DNA of 64,000 nt from Lachnobacterium bovis DSM 14045 (GTDB lineage: Bacteria; Bacillota; Clostridia; Lachnospirales; Lachnospiraceae). Numbering within the stretch: position 1 is the stretch's first letter; the number at the start of each line of letters is the position of its first letter. Below, piece by piece: positions 52,479 to 62,198 of the stretch. Position numbers and translations under genes: made by a program. The notes under the pieces were generated by a model, which saw only the letters and a list, made by a program, of their open reading frames with translations, made no database searches and had not been told where the DNA came from. The stretch is taken from NCBI RefSeq assembly GCF_900107245.1, contig NZ_FNPG01000011.1, forward strand, positions 39,156 to 103,155, in the 5' to 3' direction.

Positions 52479-53933
52479 TTATTTATTCAAAACTGGATGA
52501 TGAGCATCAAAACTTGTCTCATCTAATGGTAAAAATGTATAACCATTTTGTAATCCCCAGGTAATCACACTTTCAATTGCATTAACTGTAAATTCTTTGA
52601 TATCATGACATAATACAACGGATTTATTGTGTGTCTGCATTCCCTGAATAATGTTTTGTCTAACAACATTTGTATCTTTTGTTCCACCTGCGTCACCACT
52701 TGAAACATTCCAATCGAAGTAAACATAACCTTTTTCAGTAGCCTGCTGTGTTAATCTTCCCATTACTCCTGGGTTAAACTTACTTACCATGTTAGAACTT
52801 CCGCCTGGGAATCTCATAAGTTTAGTAGTTTTACCTGTTTCCTGCTGAATTACATTTTCCATTGCATCAAAATCAGCCCAATATGCTGACTCACTTGCAT
52901 AAATCTTCTTATAATCATGTGTAAAACTATGAACACCTACTGAATGTCCTTCTTGAACTTCTCTTGCAATATCAGCCTGGCAATCTTTTCTTAAATTAGT
53001 AACAAAGAAAGTAGCCTTAACATTATATTTCTTTAAAATATCTAATAATCTATTAGTATATGGTCCAGGGCCATCATCAAATGTTAAGTAACAAACCTTT
53101 TTGTCTGGAACTGTTGGTGGCAATGTACCCTCTTTTTCAACTTTAACTACACGTTTAACTGTAGCCTTATTGTTATGAGAATCAGAAACTGTATAAGTTA
53201 AAGTATATGTTCCACATTTTTTCATGTCAACTTTTCCTTTTACTTTAACCTTTTTAGTCACATCACCATCTAGGTTATCGATTGCTGTATACTCGTCTTT
53301 CCAACCAATGTTTTGATATGCAGTAACATTTTCTCCCCCTTTTAAAGTGATAACTGGAGGCACTTTGTCTTTATAAACAATTTTTCTAACTTCTGTTGTT
53401 TTGTTACCTTTTTTATCAGTTACTTCATATGTAATTTTATCTTTAGTAACTGTTCTTTTTACATTGGCAGTCACATCACCATCTAGATTATCAACAGCCT
53501 TAAAGCCATCTTCTGTGTATTCCTGTCCTGGTAAAACATATACAACATTTCCCTTAGTTAATTTAATCTTTGGACCTGAGATATCTTTTACCTCGACTTT
53601 TCTCTTAGCAGTAGCCTTTTCACCTTTGTACTCGGCTTCATATATCACCTCATATGTCTTAAACTCCTTGGTATCAACCTTACCAATTGTTTTAACTTTT
53701 ATAGCTTTTTTACCAATTGGTATTAATTTGTTTCCATAAGTAGCTTTCGCGCCCTTATCTTTATATTCCGAGGCATAATCAACTACTTGTTTTGGTTCGC
53801 CATTTAATTCAATTCGTAACTTTTTTGTTTTTCCTAAAATAGCCATTATCACACCAGCCAACAAAGCAAGTGCAACGATAGCAATCAATAGAACTGTAAA
53901 ACTTTTTTTCGTGTTCTTATATGCTCTTAGCAT
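52479..53933 (-). CDS. Cell-surface polysaccharide deacetylase with N-terminal Ig-like repeats
   Basis: A 484-residue membrane-anchored protein with an uncleaved-looking signal anchor (about 10-34). Three Ig-like domains of ~70-75 residues follow, the second and third sharing DNLDGDVT-type segments (DUF5011-like). The C-terminal NodB deacetylase domain (about 285-475) has YLTFDDGPGPYT, HSVGVHSFTH (metal His pair), RFPGGSSN and VLCHDI motifs, so metal-dependent removal of acetyl groups from peptidoglycan or another polysaccharide is likely. ATG at 53933 follows AGAGGAG; the longer start is unsupported. It lies upstream of the lysine riboswitch but is a separate unit. Confidence 0.9.
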   Translation of the reverse strand: MLRAYKNTKKSFTVLLIAIVALALLAGVIMAILGKTKKLRIELNGEPKQVVDYASEYKDKGAKATYGNKLIPIGKKAIKVKTIGKVDTKEFKTYEVIYEAEYKGEKATAKRKVEVKDISGPKIKLTKGNVVYVLPGQEYTEDGFKAVDNLDGDVTANVKRTVTKDKITYEVTDKKGNKTTEVRKIVYKDKVPPVITLKGGENVTAYQNIGWKDEYTAIDNLDGDVTKKVKVKGKVDMKKCGTYTLTYTVSDSHNNKATVKRVVKVEKEGTLPPTVPDKKVCYLTFDDGPGPYTNRLLDILKKYNVKATFFVTNLRKDCQADIAREVQEGHSVGVHSFTHDYKKIYASESAYWADFDAMENVIQQETGKTTKLMRFPGGSSNMVSKFNPGVMGRLTQQATEKGYVYFDWNVSSGDAGGTKDTNVVRQNIIQGMQTHNKSVVLCHDIKEFTVNAIESVITWGLQNGYTFLPLDETSFDAHHPVLNK

Positions 53934-53965
53934 TAGCAATCTCCTCTTTTCTTTTATCACATACT

Positions 53966-53994
53966 ATCATATCATTCTAAAAAAACGCTTTCAA
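53966..53994 (-). promoter_or_regulatory. Promoter of the deacetylase gene
   Basis: Minus strand TTGAAA (53994-53989), 17-nt spacer, TATGAT (53971-53966), about 25 bp before the ATG-proximal ribosome site. The leader is short. Confidence 0.65.
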
Positions 53995-54007
53995 GAGAAA
54001 CTAAAAA

Positions 54008-54037
54008 AAAGAATCTTAAGATTTCTTAAGATTCTTT
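54008..54037 (-). terminator. Terminator of the corrinoid adenosyltransferase gene
   Basis: AAAGAATCTTAAGA and TCTTAAGATTCTTT are perfectly complementary. On the minus strand TTTTTTAG follows. It lies 74 bp after the gene's stop and just before the next promoter. Confidence 0.88.
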
Positions 54038-54110
54038 ACAAAAAAATTGTTTTTTATGATTTTAGCCATTTTTTCAAGTAAACTAAGAAACTTAATAGTT
54101 AAGTAAACTA

Positions 54111-54596
54111 CTAATATTCTTGAGATATATGATAAACTTCGTTTGCTATTTTTCTGATTTCCTCCGGTAAAATTCTTCCAGTTAAAATTATATCCATATC
54201 CTCTGGTTTTCGTGTTAAAATCTCTTTTATTTCATCTATTTCAATTATCTTTTCGTCTATCAAACCTAGTATTTCATCCAAAACCAGTAAATCACATGCC
54301 GACGTAGAAATAACTTTTTTCCCATAATTAAATCCATTTCTAAGATTTTTTCTTTCCTCAGCTTGTAACTCTTCTGGTAATTTTTCAAAACACTCATCTT
54401 GTTTAGCAAATCTAAATAATTTTAATTCAGGTTCAAATCGTTTTAAATACTCTTCCTGCATAGAGATTTTTTCTTTTAAAAACTGAATAATAATCGCCTC
54501 TTTAGACTCCGCTGCTGCAAGTACCGCATTACCTAGCGCTGAAGATGATTTCCCTCTTCCCTCTCCATAATAAATCTTTATTACACCGTTAGCCAT
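54111..54596 (-). CDS. cobO: Cob(I)alamin adenosyltransferase, CobA/BtuR type
   Basis: A 161-residue P-loop protein that transfers adenosyl from ATP to cobalt of corrinoids. The modified P-loop is YGEGRGKSSSALG (about 9-21). The later LLVLDEILGLID and DIILTGR motifs are typical of CobA/BtuR. It is slightly shorter than the ~180-200 residue norm, lacking part of the N-terminal arm. GGAGGAAACATGG is around the ATG. No other cobalamin gene is near. It is transcribed alone up to its terminator. Confidence 0.88.
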   Translation of the reverse strand: MANGVIKIYYGEGRGKSSSALGNAVLAAAESKEAIIIQFLKEKISMQEEYLKRFEPELKLFRFAKQDECFEKLPEELQAEERKNLRNGFNYGKKVISTSACDLLVLDEILGLIDEKIIEIDEIKEILTRKPEDMDIILTGRILPEEIRKIANEVYHISQEY

Positions 54597-54838
54597 GTTT
54601 CCTCCTTAGCTCATACGTCCTTTTTAAATACTCATTATCTCGTAAATACTTATTATCTCGCCATCACTATATTGTATTATAGGTAAAATAACACATTAAG
54701 ACTTTTTTTGCAACTTTTTACCGTAAACAAGCATCATCTATCGTTATTAAAATTCGGAATTTTCAACAAAAAAAAGAAGATTTCCTTTGAAAATTATACA
54801 GATTTATTAATCTTTTATAAATTAATTTTCGTTACCTT
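54597..54838. other. Divergent intergenic region upstream of typA
   Basis: An AT-rich region between the divergent adenosyltransferase gene and the typA promoter. It holds the near-direct repeat CTCGTAAATACTTATTATCTCG beginning near 54632. No gene or known RNA was recognised. Confidence 0.5.
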
Positions 54839-54867
54839 GTTTATTTACTTTTTTTATGATAAGATTT
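54839..54867 (+). promoter_or_regulatory. Promoter of typA
   Basis: TTGTTT (54839-54844), exactly 17 bases, TAAGAT (54862-54867). It gives a leader of about 65 nt before the TypA start. Confidence 0.65.
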
Positions 54868-54939
54868 TAAAGTTAAGCTGAGTATTTTTCAGTTTAGAAG
54901 TAACAATAGAAACAAAGTCCAAGAAAGAAGGATAAATAA

Positions 54940-56766
54940 ATGAAAACAACAAGAGACGATATTCGTAATATTGCCATCATCGCCCACGTAGATCATGGTA
55001 AAACTACTTTAGTTGACCAACTTTTAAAACAAAGTGGTGTATTCCGTGAAAATCAAGAAGTACAAGAACGTGTTATGGACTCAAATGATATCGAAAAAGA
55101 AAGAGGTATCACAATTCTTTCAAAGAATACAGCCGTTCAATACAAAGATGTTAAAATCAACATCATCGATACACCTGGACACGCTGACTTTGGTGGAGAA
55201 GTAGAACGTGTACTTAAAATGGTTAACGGTGTTGTTTTAGTAGTAGATGCATTTGAAGGTGTTATGCCTCAGACTAAATTCGTAGTTATGAAAGCATTAG
55301 CTCTAGGTCTTCCTATTGTAGTATGCTTAAATAAAATTGACCGTCCTGAAGCAAGACCTGCTGAGGTAGTTGACGAAGTATTAGAATTATTCATGGATCT
55401 TGATGCTTCAGATGAGCAGCTTGATTGCCCATTCTTATACGCATCAGCTCGTAATGGTTATGCAATGTATAACCCAGACGACAAACCAGAAAACATGATT
55501 CCATTATTTGAAACAATCATCAACCACATTCCAGCTCCTGAAGGAGATCCTGAAGCAAATACTCAGGTTCTTATTTCTACAATCGATTACAATGAATATG
55601 TTGGTCGTATCGGAATTGGTAAAGTTGACAACGGATCTATCAAAGTTAACCAGGAAGCAGTTGTAGTTAACCACCATGATCCTGACAAAAAACAAAAAGT
55701 TCGTATCAGCAAATTATACGAGTTCGAAGGTCTTCAAAAAGTTGATGTTGAAGAAGCTAAAATTGGCTCAATCGTAGCTATTTCTGGTATTTCAGATTTA
55801 CACATTGGAGATACTATTTGTTCTCCTGAGAATCCTGAAGCTATTCCATTCCAGAAGATTTCAGAACCAACAATTTCTATGAACTTTATTGTTAACGACA
55901 GCCCATTAGCTGGTCAAGAAGGTAAATTCGTAACATCTCGTCATATTAGAGATCGTTTATATAGTGAATTAAATACAGATGTTTCTCTTAGAGTAGAACA
56001 AGGTGAGACACCTGACACATATAAAGTTTCTGGTCGTGGTGAACTTCATCTTTCAGTTCTTATCGAAAATATGCGTCGTGAAGGTTTTGAATTTGCTGTA
56101 AGTAAAGCCGAAGTTTTATACAAAACAGACGAAAACGGCAAAAAACTTGAGCCTATGGAAATTGCTTATGTAGATGTTCCTGATGAATTTACAGGTGCTG
56201 TTATTTCTAAATTACAACAACGTAAAGGTGAACTTAGAAACATGGGTTCAATCGCTGGTGGATATACTAGACTTGAGTTCAGAATTCCATCAAGAGGTCT
56301 TATCGGTTATAGAGGTGACTTCATGACTGATACTAAAGGTAACGGTATCCTTAATACTATGTTCGACGGATACGATGAATACAAAGGTGATATCCAGTAC
56401 CGTGCAACTGGTTCACTTATCGCTTTCGAATCTGGCGAATCTGTAACTTACGGATTATTTGCTGCACAAGATCGTGGTACATTATTCATTGGAGCAGGTC
56501 AAAAAGTTTACTCTGGTATGATTATTGGTCAAAGCTCTAGAGCAGAAGATATCGAAATTAATGTTTGTAAAAAGAAACATTTAACAAATACTCGTTCATC
56601 TTCAGCAGATGAAGCTTTAACTCTTGTTCCACCTCGTGTATTAAGCTTAGAGCAAGCCATCGATTACATTGATACAGATGAATTACTTGAGGTAACACCA
56701 GAAAACTTAAGAATCCGTAAAAGAATTCTTGATCCAAGACTTCGTAAACGTGCAAATAACAAATAA
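54940..56766 (+). CDS. typA: Translational GTPase TypA/BipA
   Basis: A 608-residue ribosome-binding GTPase of the EF-G family. G1 is AHVDHGKTT (about 15-23), G2 lies in EKERGITI, G3 is DTPGHADF and G4 is NKID. The C-terminal domain carries [17 protein letters not shown], diagnostic of TypA. It supports ribosome assembly and growth in the cold or under stress. AAGAAGGATAAATA precedes ATG. Codon use is visibly richer than in neighbouring genes, consistent with high expression. It is one of few plus-strand genes and has its own promoter and terminator. Confidence 0.97.
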   Translation: MKTTRDDIRNIAIIAHVDHGKTTLVDQLLKQSGVFRENQEVQERVMDSNDIEKERGITILSKNTAVQYKDVKINIIDTPGHADFGGEVERVLKMVNGVVLVVDAFEGVMPQTKFVVMKALALGLPIVVCLNKIDRPEARPAEVVDEVLELFMDLDASDEQLDCPFLYASARNGYAMYNPDDKPENMIPLFETIINHIPAPEGDPEANTQVLISTIDYNEYVGRIGIGKVDNGSIKVNQEAVVVNHHDPDKKQKVRISKLYEFEGLQKVDVEEAKIGSIVAISGISDLHIGDTICSPENPEAIPFQKISEPTISMNFIVNDSPLAGQEGKFVTSRHIRDRLYSELNTDVSLRVEQGETPDTYKVSGRGELHLSVLIENMRREGFEFAVSKAEVLYKTDENGKKLEPMEIAYVDVPDEFTGAVISKLQQRKGELRNMGSIAGGYTRLEFRIPSRGLIGYRGDFMTDTKGNGILNTMFDGYDEYKGDIQYRATGSLIAFESGESVTYGLFAAQDRGTLFIGAGQKVYSGMIIGQSSRAEDIEINVCKKKHLTNTRSSSADEALTLVPPRVLSLEQAIDYIDTDELLEVTPENLRIRKRILDPRLRKRANNK

Positions 56767-56810
56767 TTATTTATCCTTTAAATAATATTATTTTTTTTAA
56801 TAACAATACG

Positions 56811-56883
56811 AAAAAGACTAGTAGAATAGTTGTTTACATTTTTATTGAAATAATTAAGTAACTAACTTTCGCTAGTCTTTTTT
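56811..56883 (+). terminator. Terminator of typA
   Basis: AAAAAGACTAG and CTAGTCTTTTT form an 11-bp stem with a ~50-nt loop containing a smaller stem (GTTGTTTAC with GTAACTAAC). TTTTTTATT follows on the plus strand. Confidence 0.75.
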
Positions 56884-56950
56884 ATTAATATTGTTTATAC
56901 AAATATTAATAACGGTAATATAAACTAAAAAGATTTAAGGGGTTGTATCC

Positions 56951-58369
56951 ATGGACGAATTAAATTATCACATTCCAAAAGAAGTTATAAATTTTAATGA
57001 TATTTCTAAAATAGAAGATAACGTAGAACGAGCACATGCATATATCAACTTAGGAACAGATGCTTTAAATCGTGGAGAATTTACTTTATCAATTGATGCC
57101 TTCATCGAAGCTATTAATTGCAGCGAAACAGATTCATTAACTCAACTATTAGCAAGAAATAAAATTGCAAAACAATTTCAAATATTAGGACATCCAAAGG
57201 AATGCATAGAGCTCACTAAACAACTTGAAGAAATATATTCTCAACAAGCTAACTGCGCAGATAACTGTACAGTTGATTTTATCAATAATAGAGTATTAAA
57301 TCTATGCTTAATGTTAGATTCCCTTACTAGAATTGATGATTATGAACATGCCAAACAGATATTAGACACAATAACTAAATTCGAAACAACTAAAGACATT
57401 CAGCTTCAAGTGATTGCTGCACATATTCAATACTATGGTGGTATTCATGATAAAACCAGAGAAGCCAAATATTTAAATCAATATTTTTCTATGGTTTCCA
57501 ATACTTTTTATAATGATCCATCACAATTTCAAAAAATAAATGAAATGATAACTTTTTTGCTAATAACTCAGCACATTGAAAAAGCTAAAGAATTAATGGA
57601 TATGATGCAAAAGCCTATTTTAGATAGTCATAATCAAAGCAGTAAGATAATATTCTTAACAAACAAAATAATGTATGATAAATGTATTAATGATAATGAG
57701 CAGCTTAATAAGGACATTATACAATATCACTATATAATTAATATTCAAATTAATAATGGAATTTTTAGTGCATACGAAAACACAAAATTTCGTATAAAAG
57801 CCGATAAACTGAGACGTGAACAAAAGAAGATGCTTGCGGAGAATCTTAGACTTCAAAAAGAAGCTATGACAGATTCTCTTGTAAATCTCCCAAACAGAAG
57901 TGCTCTTGATGCCGAAGCACTTAAAATATTCAATCAAGCTTGTTCGAACAAATCAAATTTTGCAATTGAAATGTTAGACATTGATTATTTCAAGCAATTA
58001 AACGACACCTATGGACATCAAACTGGAGATAAGGCTTTAATTACTTTGGCGAATTGTTTAAAAAAAATACAGCAAGACAATGTTTTTGTTTCTCGATATG
58101 GTGGCGATGAATTCTGCATCCTTTATTACAATTTATCAGTTGAGGAAATAAAACATATTTCAGAATCACTTTATAAAGAAATTGAAAAAGCCAAGTTTCC
58201 AAACAATAACTCAAAAGTTTCACAATATTTAACTATTTCACAAGGTATCTTTGTAAAAATTCCTTCTGAAAATGATAACGTTTGGGATTATTTAAAAAAA
58301 GCAGATAATGCATTGTACGAAATAAAGGAAACAAAACGTGGATCCATTATGATAAAAGTGGATGAGTAA
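56951..58369 (+). CDS. TPR-like/GGDEF diguanylate cyclase
   Basis: A 472-residue soluble protein. The N-terminal ~290 residues are helical repeats of TPR-like type (NLGTDALNRGEFTLSIDAF and similar pairs). A short coiled coil and a GGDEF domain (about 315-470) follow, with SLVNLPNRSALDAE, DIDYFKQLNDTYGHQ and an intact YGGDEF site. It should make c-di-GMP, controlled by protein contacts through the repeats. GGGGTTGTATCC precedes ATG. It is the second intact GGDEF protein of the window. Confidence 0.9.
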   Translation: MDELNYHIPKEVINFNDISKIEDNVERAHAYINLGTDALNRGEFTLSIDAFIEAINCSETDSLTQLLARNKIAKQFQILGHPKECIELTKQLEEIYSQQANCADNCTVDFINNRVLNLCLMLDSLTRIDDYEHAKQILDTITKFETTKDIQLQVIAAHIQYYGGIHDKTREAKYLNQYFSMVSNTFYNDPSQFQKINEMITFLLITQHIEKAKELMDMMQKPILDSHNQSSKIIFLTNKIMYDKCINDNEQLNKDIIQYHYIINIQINNGIFSAYENTKFRIKADKLRREQKKMLAENLRLQKEAMTDSLVNLPNRSALDAEALKIFNQACSNKSNFAIEMLDIDYFKQLNDTYGHQTGDKALITLANCLKKIQQDNVFVSRYGGDEFCILYYNLSVEEIKHISESLYKEIEKAKFPNNNSKVSQYLTISQGIFVKIPSENDNVWDYLKKADNALYEIKETKRGSIMIKVDE

Positions 58370-58467
58370 AATATATAACGTAAAATATAAAGTGTAATGT
58401 AAATGTAAAAAAACACCACAAACGCACTAAACGATGAATCTGTAAAAAGTGCAATTACACAATAAGT

Positions 58468-58550
58468 AAAACACCTGAAACTAACAGTATCAATAATGCT
58501 CAAACTATAATAATAATTGATATGATACTTAGCAAACTTCAGGTGTTTTT
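58468..58550 (+). terminator. Terminator of the TPR-GGDEF gene
   Basis: AAACACCTGAA and TTCAGGTGTTT pair, with an inner GTATC/GATAC and ATCAAT/ATTGAT extension. T-rich sequence follows on the plus strand. It also lies just after the stop of the convergent WYL regulator gene. Confidence 0.75.
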
Positions 58551-58566
58551 ATTTATTCTAAGCCTT

Positions 58567-59571
58567 CTAATAGTTCTTTAATTGTTCGAGCAAATATTCT
58601 TTATATTTCTCCTTAACATGTAAAGGACTTATTATTTTTGCGCTCATGCCTATTATGAAAAACCAACCAAAAAATGTATTAGATACACCAACATTCATCA
58701 GTGTCGTGCCATACCATCCATCACCTTTGTCCATCATTCTAATATCTGTTCCAAATCGATCAATTATGACACCTAAAACATCCTTTTTAAATTCAATTTT
58801 AACATTTTCTTTTTTTGCAGCATACATATCAAAGTTAGAATTTACACAACCAACTATGTCATATGTATCTGTTTTGCCAGGACTAGACATTCTCTCATTT
58901 TCCACGAGTTCAATATCTTTCATCTTATCAACTCTGAAAAATTTTTCTTTGTTAATAGTCTCATCTATACCAATAAAATAATAATTTTCATCATTATACA
59001 CTAACGCTCTTGGTGATATTGAATATAAAAAATTCTCATGTCTTTCTTTAAGTTGTATTTTATTATCTTCATACACCCATTTATAGTACTTAAATCTAAC
59101 TATTTTTTTCTTGGTAATAGCCTCATTTAAAGTATCAATAACCTCTAACACAACATGATTGTTCGTCTTGATACGTCCTCTTAGACGCACCTGATGTTTT
59201 AAACCATCACTTTCATACTTGCTTGAAAAAAGTGATAATTTCTTAATAAGTTTTTCTGAAGTATCTTCTGGAATGAACTTAAAAGCCTGGCTGGCATCAA
59301 CTAGAATTTTCAGTTGTGAAATCGAAAGTATTTTGTTAGTCAAATAATAATAAGTATTGACACCTTTTTTCTTTTTTTTGATTTTAAAGCCTCCAAGCTT
59401 GTTAAGTTCATTAATATCAGCATAAACTGTTTTACGCTCAACAAGTATTTCATAGGATTCAAGCTTCGAAATAATCTCTGGAGTCGTCAACCCGTGATTC
59501 TCATCGGTATATATCCAAAAGATTTCTAGTAATCTAAATAGTTTAAGTTTCTGGTTTTCACTTCTAGGCAT
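58567..59571 (-). CDS. WYL-domain transcriptional regulator with N-terminal winged helix
   Basis: A 334-residue regulator. Residues ~1-75 are a DeoR-like winged helix (LTTPEIISKL and RKTVYADINELNKLGG). Residues ~140-250 are a WYL domain (KIVRFKYYKWVY, SPRALVYNDENYYFIGID, FRVDKMKDIEL) with a C-terminal WCX-like extension to residue 334. WYL domains sense nucleic-acid ligands or metabolites. GGAGAATTGGG precedes ATG. It is followed by no obvious target, though the two small membrane-protein genes upstream are candidates. Confidence 0.9.
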   Translation of the reverse strand: MPRSENQKLKLFRLLEIFWIYTDENHGLTTPEIISKLESYEILVERKTVYADINELNKLGGFKIKKKKKGVNTYYYLTNKILSISQLKILVDASQAFKFIPEDTSEKLIKKLSLFSSKYESDGLKHQVRLRGRIKTNNHVVLEVIDTLNEAITKKKIVRFKYYKWVYEDNKIQLKERHENFLYSISPRALVYNDENYYFIGIDETINKEKFFRVDKMKDIELVENERMSSPGKTDTYDIVGCVNSNFDMYAAKKENVKIEFKKDVLGVIIDRFGTDIRMMDKGDGWYGTTLMNVGVSNTFFGWFFIIGMSAKIISPLHVKEKYKEYLLEQLKNY

Positions 59572-59647
59572 TTCCCAATTCTCCTTCTAGTTCCTTAAGT
59601 CTCTATATTTGAAATATTCCCCTCATACAACTTTAAGTATACTCCTA

Positions 59648-60112
59648 CTAGAAATTATTGTCATCATCTTGCCTTACATTCTGATCAATTGTTCTGTAAT
59701 AATTTTCATTTCTTTTTGCATCAAACAAATCGACGTTCATATCTGGATTATCAGAAAGCTGATGTTTGTTTCTCAAAAGTGAAGCTATAGCCATCATTGT
59801 ATTTATGAAGCACCAAATTCCCCATATAAGAAGATCTTTGAATATTCCAGTTGCTCCAATAAATGCCATAAAAGTTGCTATACCAAATAAAACAATAAGT
59901 GAAATATTGCCACCTTTGCCTTTTGATTTTCTAGTTGCAATAGATACTATTCCTCCTGCTAACATCAATATTGCTACCAAAATTCCAGCTCCACCTCCTG
60001 CATCTTTTCCATCTCCTAGTGAATTTGCAACACCTGCTGCGCATGATTGTAATGCAACAACTACGAATAAAATGATTGATAAAATACCACTAACTAATTT
60101 CCATGTTTTCAT
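59648..60112 (-). CDS. Small membrane protein, unknown function
   Basis: Not recognised. It has 154 residues and about four hydrophobic helices (about 5-25, 43-60, 68-86, 92-112). A Gly-rich turn (GDGKDAGGGAGI) sits between the first two and an acidic/polar C-terminal tail ends in DDDNNF. The tail is probably cytoplasmic. AAGGAGGTTCTAT precedes ATG, so it is a real gene. It shares strand with the WYL regulator 76 bp downstream, and the two could be co-transcribed. Confidence 0.75.
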   Translation of the reverse strand: MKTWKLVSGILSIILFVVVALQSCAAGVANSLGDGKDAGGGAGILVAILMLAGGIVSIATRKSKGKGGNISLIVLFGIATFMAFIGATGIFKDLLIWGIWCFINTMMAIASLLRNKHQLSDNPDMNVDLFDAKRNENYYRTIDQNVRQDDDNNF

Positions 60113-60459
60113 AATATAGAACCTCCTTAAAAAAAATTAATTTATTACTTGTTTATGCTTTTTCTTGTGCTAATTATATTTTATTGTATGTCCAAATAAG
60201 TGGATTTCAATCAACTTTTCTTAAATTGTTTTTTAACTTTTTTTGAAAAAGGAAAAAATATTGTAGAAAAATCTCGTTAATATAATAAATTCTTTAAAAA
60301 AATTTTTATCGAAATTATAAAGAATATTAAAAGCATAAAGAAATTCTAGTAAATTTTTTTACATTTTCTAATGATTTATAAAAAAAAATGAGATATAATA
60401 GTACACATAGAGACAAAACATTACAATAAACATCGCAAATAAAAAGGGAGGGAGTATTT
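60113..60459. other. Divergent intergenic region, no gene seen
   Basis: A 347-bp, strongly AT-rich region between two divergent small membrane-protein genes. A TATAAT at about 60397-60402 on the plus strand is a likely -10 for the gene at 60460, with no good -35 seen. No RNA structure was recognised. Confidence 0.5.
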
Positions 60460-60891
60460 ATGGCAGGCGTTATAATCTACACAACAATAGTAACTTTAGT
60501 AACTTTGATTTTTCTTTTGATTGGATTAGCTTCTTATCATTCAATTGACCCTGTTACAATCAATTCGGGAGAAACACCACCCAAAAAAGAGGAATTAATC
60601 GACGTAAAAGAATGGAATCATGCACACGGACGAGTTTGGTTTATTTTTGCAATTACATTTTTTTTCACTTCACTTATTTTCTTTTTTGGAATCTCACATT
60701 TTGCAAGGATTGAACTTCAAGTATTTTTATACTGCTTATTTATTTTTTTAGAAATTATGTGGATAGAAATACAACATGGCAGACTTAAAAAAAAATTGTT
60801 ATTAAAAAATATAACTGAAAAGGTCAGAGAAAAAGTCAACGAAAAAAAAGTCGAGAAAATCGAGGAAAAACAGATTAGCAAACTTCCATAA
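60460..60891 (+). CDS. Small membrane protein, unknown function
   Basis: Not recognised. It has 143 residues and three helices (about 5-26, 66-86, 90-106). The loop between the first two contains the motif EWNHAHGRVWF. The C-terminal tail is a highly charged Lys/Glu helix (KVREKVNEKKVEKIEEK). AAAGGGAGGGAG precedes ATG. It is divergent from the other small membrane protein and ends at a strong terminator. Confidence 0.75.
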   Translation: MAGVIIYTTIVTLVTLIFLLIGLASYHSIDPVTINSGETPPKKEELIDVKEWNHAHGRVWFIFAITFFFTSLIFFFGISHFARIELQVFLYCLFIFLEIMWIEIQHGRLKKKLLLKNITEKVREKVNEKKVEKIEEKQISKLP

Positions 60892-60904
60892 AAAGCCAAC
60901 AACA

Positions 60905-60952
60905 AAAAAGCATCAAAATCAGACTTTAAAAAGTTCTGTTTTGATGCTTTTT
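60905..60952 (+). terminator. Bidirectional terminator
   Basis: AAAGCATCAAAATCAGACTTT and AAAGTTCTGTTTTGATGCTTT pair over about 20 bp with A-run and T-run flanks. It serves the plus-strand gene ending at 60891 and possibly the convergent flavodoxin-like gene. Confidence 0.9.
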
Positions 60953-61009
60953 TAATATTTATCTAGTTAATTATTATTGAATTTTTAAACTCTTGTTATT
61001 GCTTAATTT

Positions 61010-61732
61010 TTATTGTTTTTTCCATGGTTTGACGCCATCCATCCAACCATTTTCTTTCCAATAAAGATAATCTGCATATTGGGGATTAGTTTTACTAATA
61101 TTTTTTTGAATGTTTTTTACAATAAAAAATTTAATCTTCGCACTGATATTCGTATGCGATGGTTTTGAGTAATCAATCGACTTAATTTTCTCTGCAGTTT
61201 TCTTTAAATCTTTTTCAATTTTACTGTGTCTTTTTTCTGAAATTTCATCAAAACCAGCCGAAGTCATCAATTTATACTTCCTTATCATAATCGAACTAAC
61301 GCCCCACCACGATAAACTATCTTTGATATCTTTAGCTGCTTTCGCGCATCCGCCACCCAAGCATTGTGTTATTATCACAGCTCTTTTCCCGAACATTTCT
61401 TTTGCGGGTTTATGAATTATCCAACGATAAGCAAAATGATCTAACATGTTTTTTAATGCACCTGTCACATGATATACATACGTAGGACATGTGAAAATTA
61501 ATAGATCAGCTTTTCTCATAGATTCATCAATTATTTGAACATACTTAGAATCTTTGCATGAGAATTCATTTTTTAAAACGCAATTCAAACATCCCGTGCA
61601 AAATGAAGGACAATCTTTTGGTAGATAAAATTCCGTAATATCTGCATAATCTCGTAACTCATTTAATAACATTTCTTTAATCTTGTATGTTGTCCCCTTC
61701 TTCGAAGTGCCATTAATCACTGTGATTTTCAC
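61010..61732 (-). CDS. Flavodoxin-like NAD(P)H-dependent oxidoreductase
   Basis: About 240 residues. It has an N-terminal flavodoxin-like fold with the FMN-binding start KITVINGTSKKGTTY, a CTGCLNC cluster typical of iron-sulfur-flavoprotein or quinone-reductase relatives, and TCPTYVYHVTGALKNMLDHF as the conserved cofactor region. An ~80-residue C-terminal tail is basic and of unknown role. The usual family start is close to KITVING, so a GTG at 61730-61732 behind AAGAGG is chosen; an ATG seven codons upstream is the alternative. Confidence 0.82.
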   Translation of the reverse strand: MKITVINGTSKKGTTYKIKEMLLNELRDYADITEFYLPKDCPSFCTGCLNCVLKNEFSCKDSKYVQIIDESMRKADLLIFTCPTYVYHVTGALKNMLDHFAYRWIIHKPAKEMFGKRAVIITQCLGGGCAKAAKDIKDSLSWWGVSSIMIRKYKLMTSAGFDEISEKRHSKIEKDLKKTAEKIKSIDYSKPSHTNISAKIKFFIVKNIQKNISKTNPQYADYLYWKENGWMDGVKPWKKQ

Positions 61733-61804
61733 TATAACTATACCTCTTTTCATATTTTAAAATTTGGGGGTAATTATCTCCCTACCCTTTTTTCTTTTCA
61801 CAAA

Positions 61805-62080
61805 CTAGACTTTATTCAATATACCTTCACCTATTTTCATAATTTTATTGTCTAATACTGCAAAAACAATATCAATATCATAATCTATATTATTATTTAT
61901 AAAATCATTGCATGCACTTATCGCAATTTTCCATGCTTTATCTATTGGATAGCCAAAAATTCCAGCAGAAATAACTCCACACACTCCTCCGCCTTCCCAA
62001 AGACCAGTATTTGCTGCATTTACTATAGCCTCTGTATCAAGTTTAGTTATTCCAATTTTTTTTATTATGATGTTACTCAT
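61805..62080 (-). pseudogene. Macro-domain protein with internal deletion
   Basis: A 91-residue ORF with the correct beginning of a macro domain (DTEAIVNAANTGL and EGGGVCG) joined directly to the part that normally lies ~70-85 residues later (SAGIFGYPIDKAWKIA, then the C-terminal helix). The middle of the domain, including most of the ADP-ribose binding core, is missing, with the frame kept. Translation signals are intact (AGAGGCGATAAT before ATG). Intact relatives bind or hydrolyse ADP-ribose groups. The product is probably non-functional, though a shortened working protein cannot be excluded. Confidence 0.8.
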
Positions 62081-62198
62081 ATTATCGCCTCTTTTAAAGA
62101 TAATGTATAATTTTAATCTATAAATATAATCTATTATTTCTTACATTTTTACTATGCCTACAGTGTAGCATATCTGCATTTCATTATCCATTAAAATT

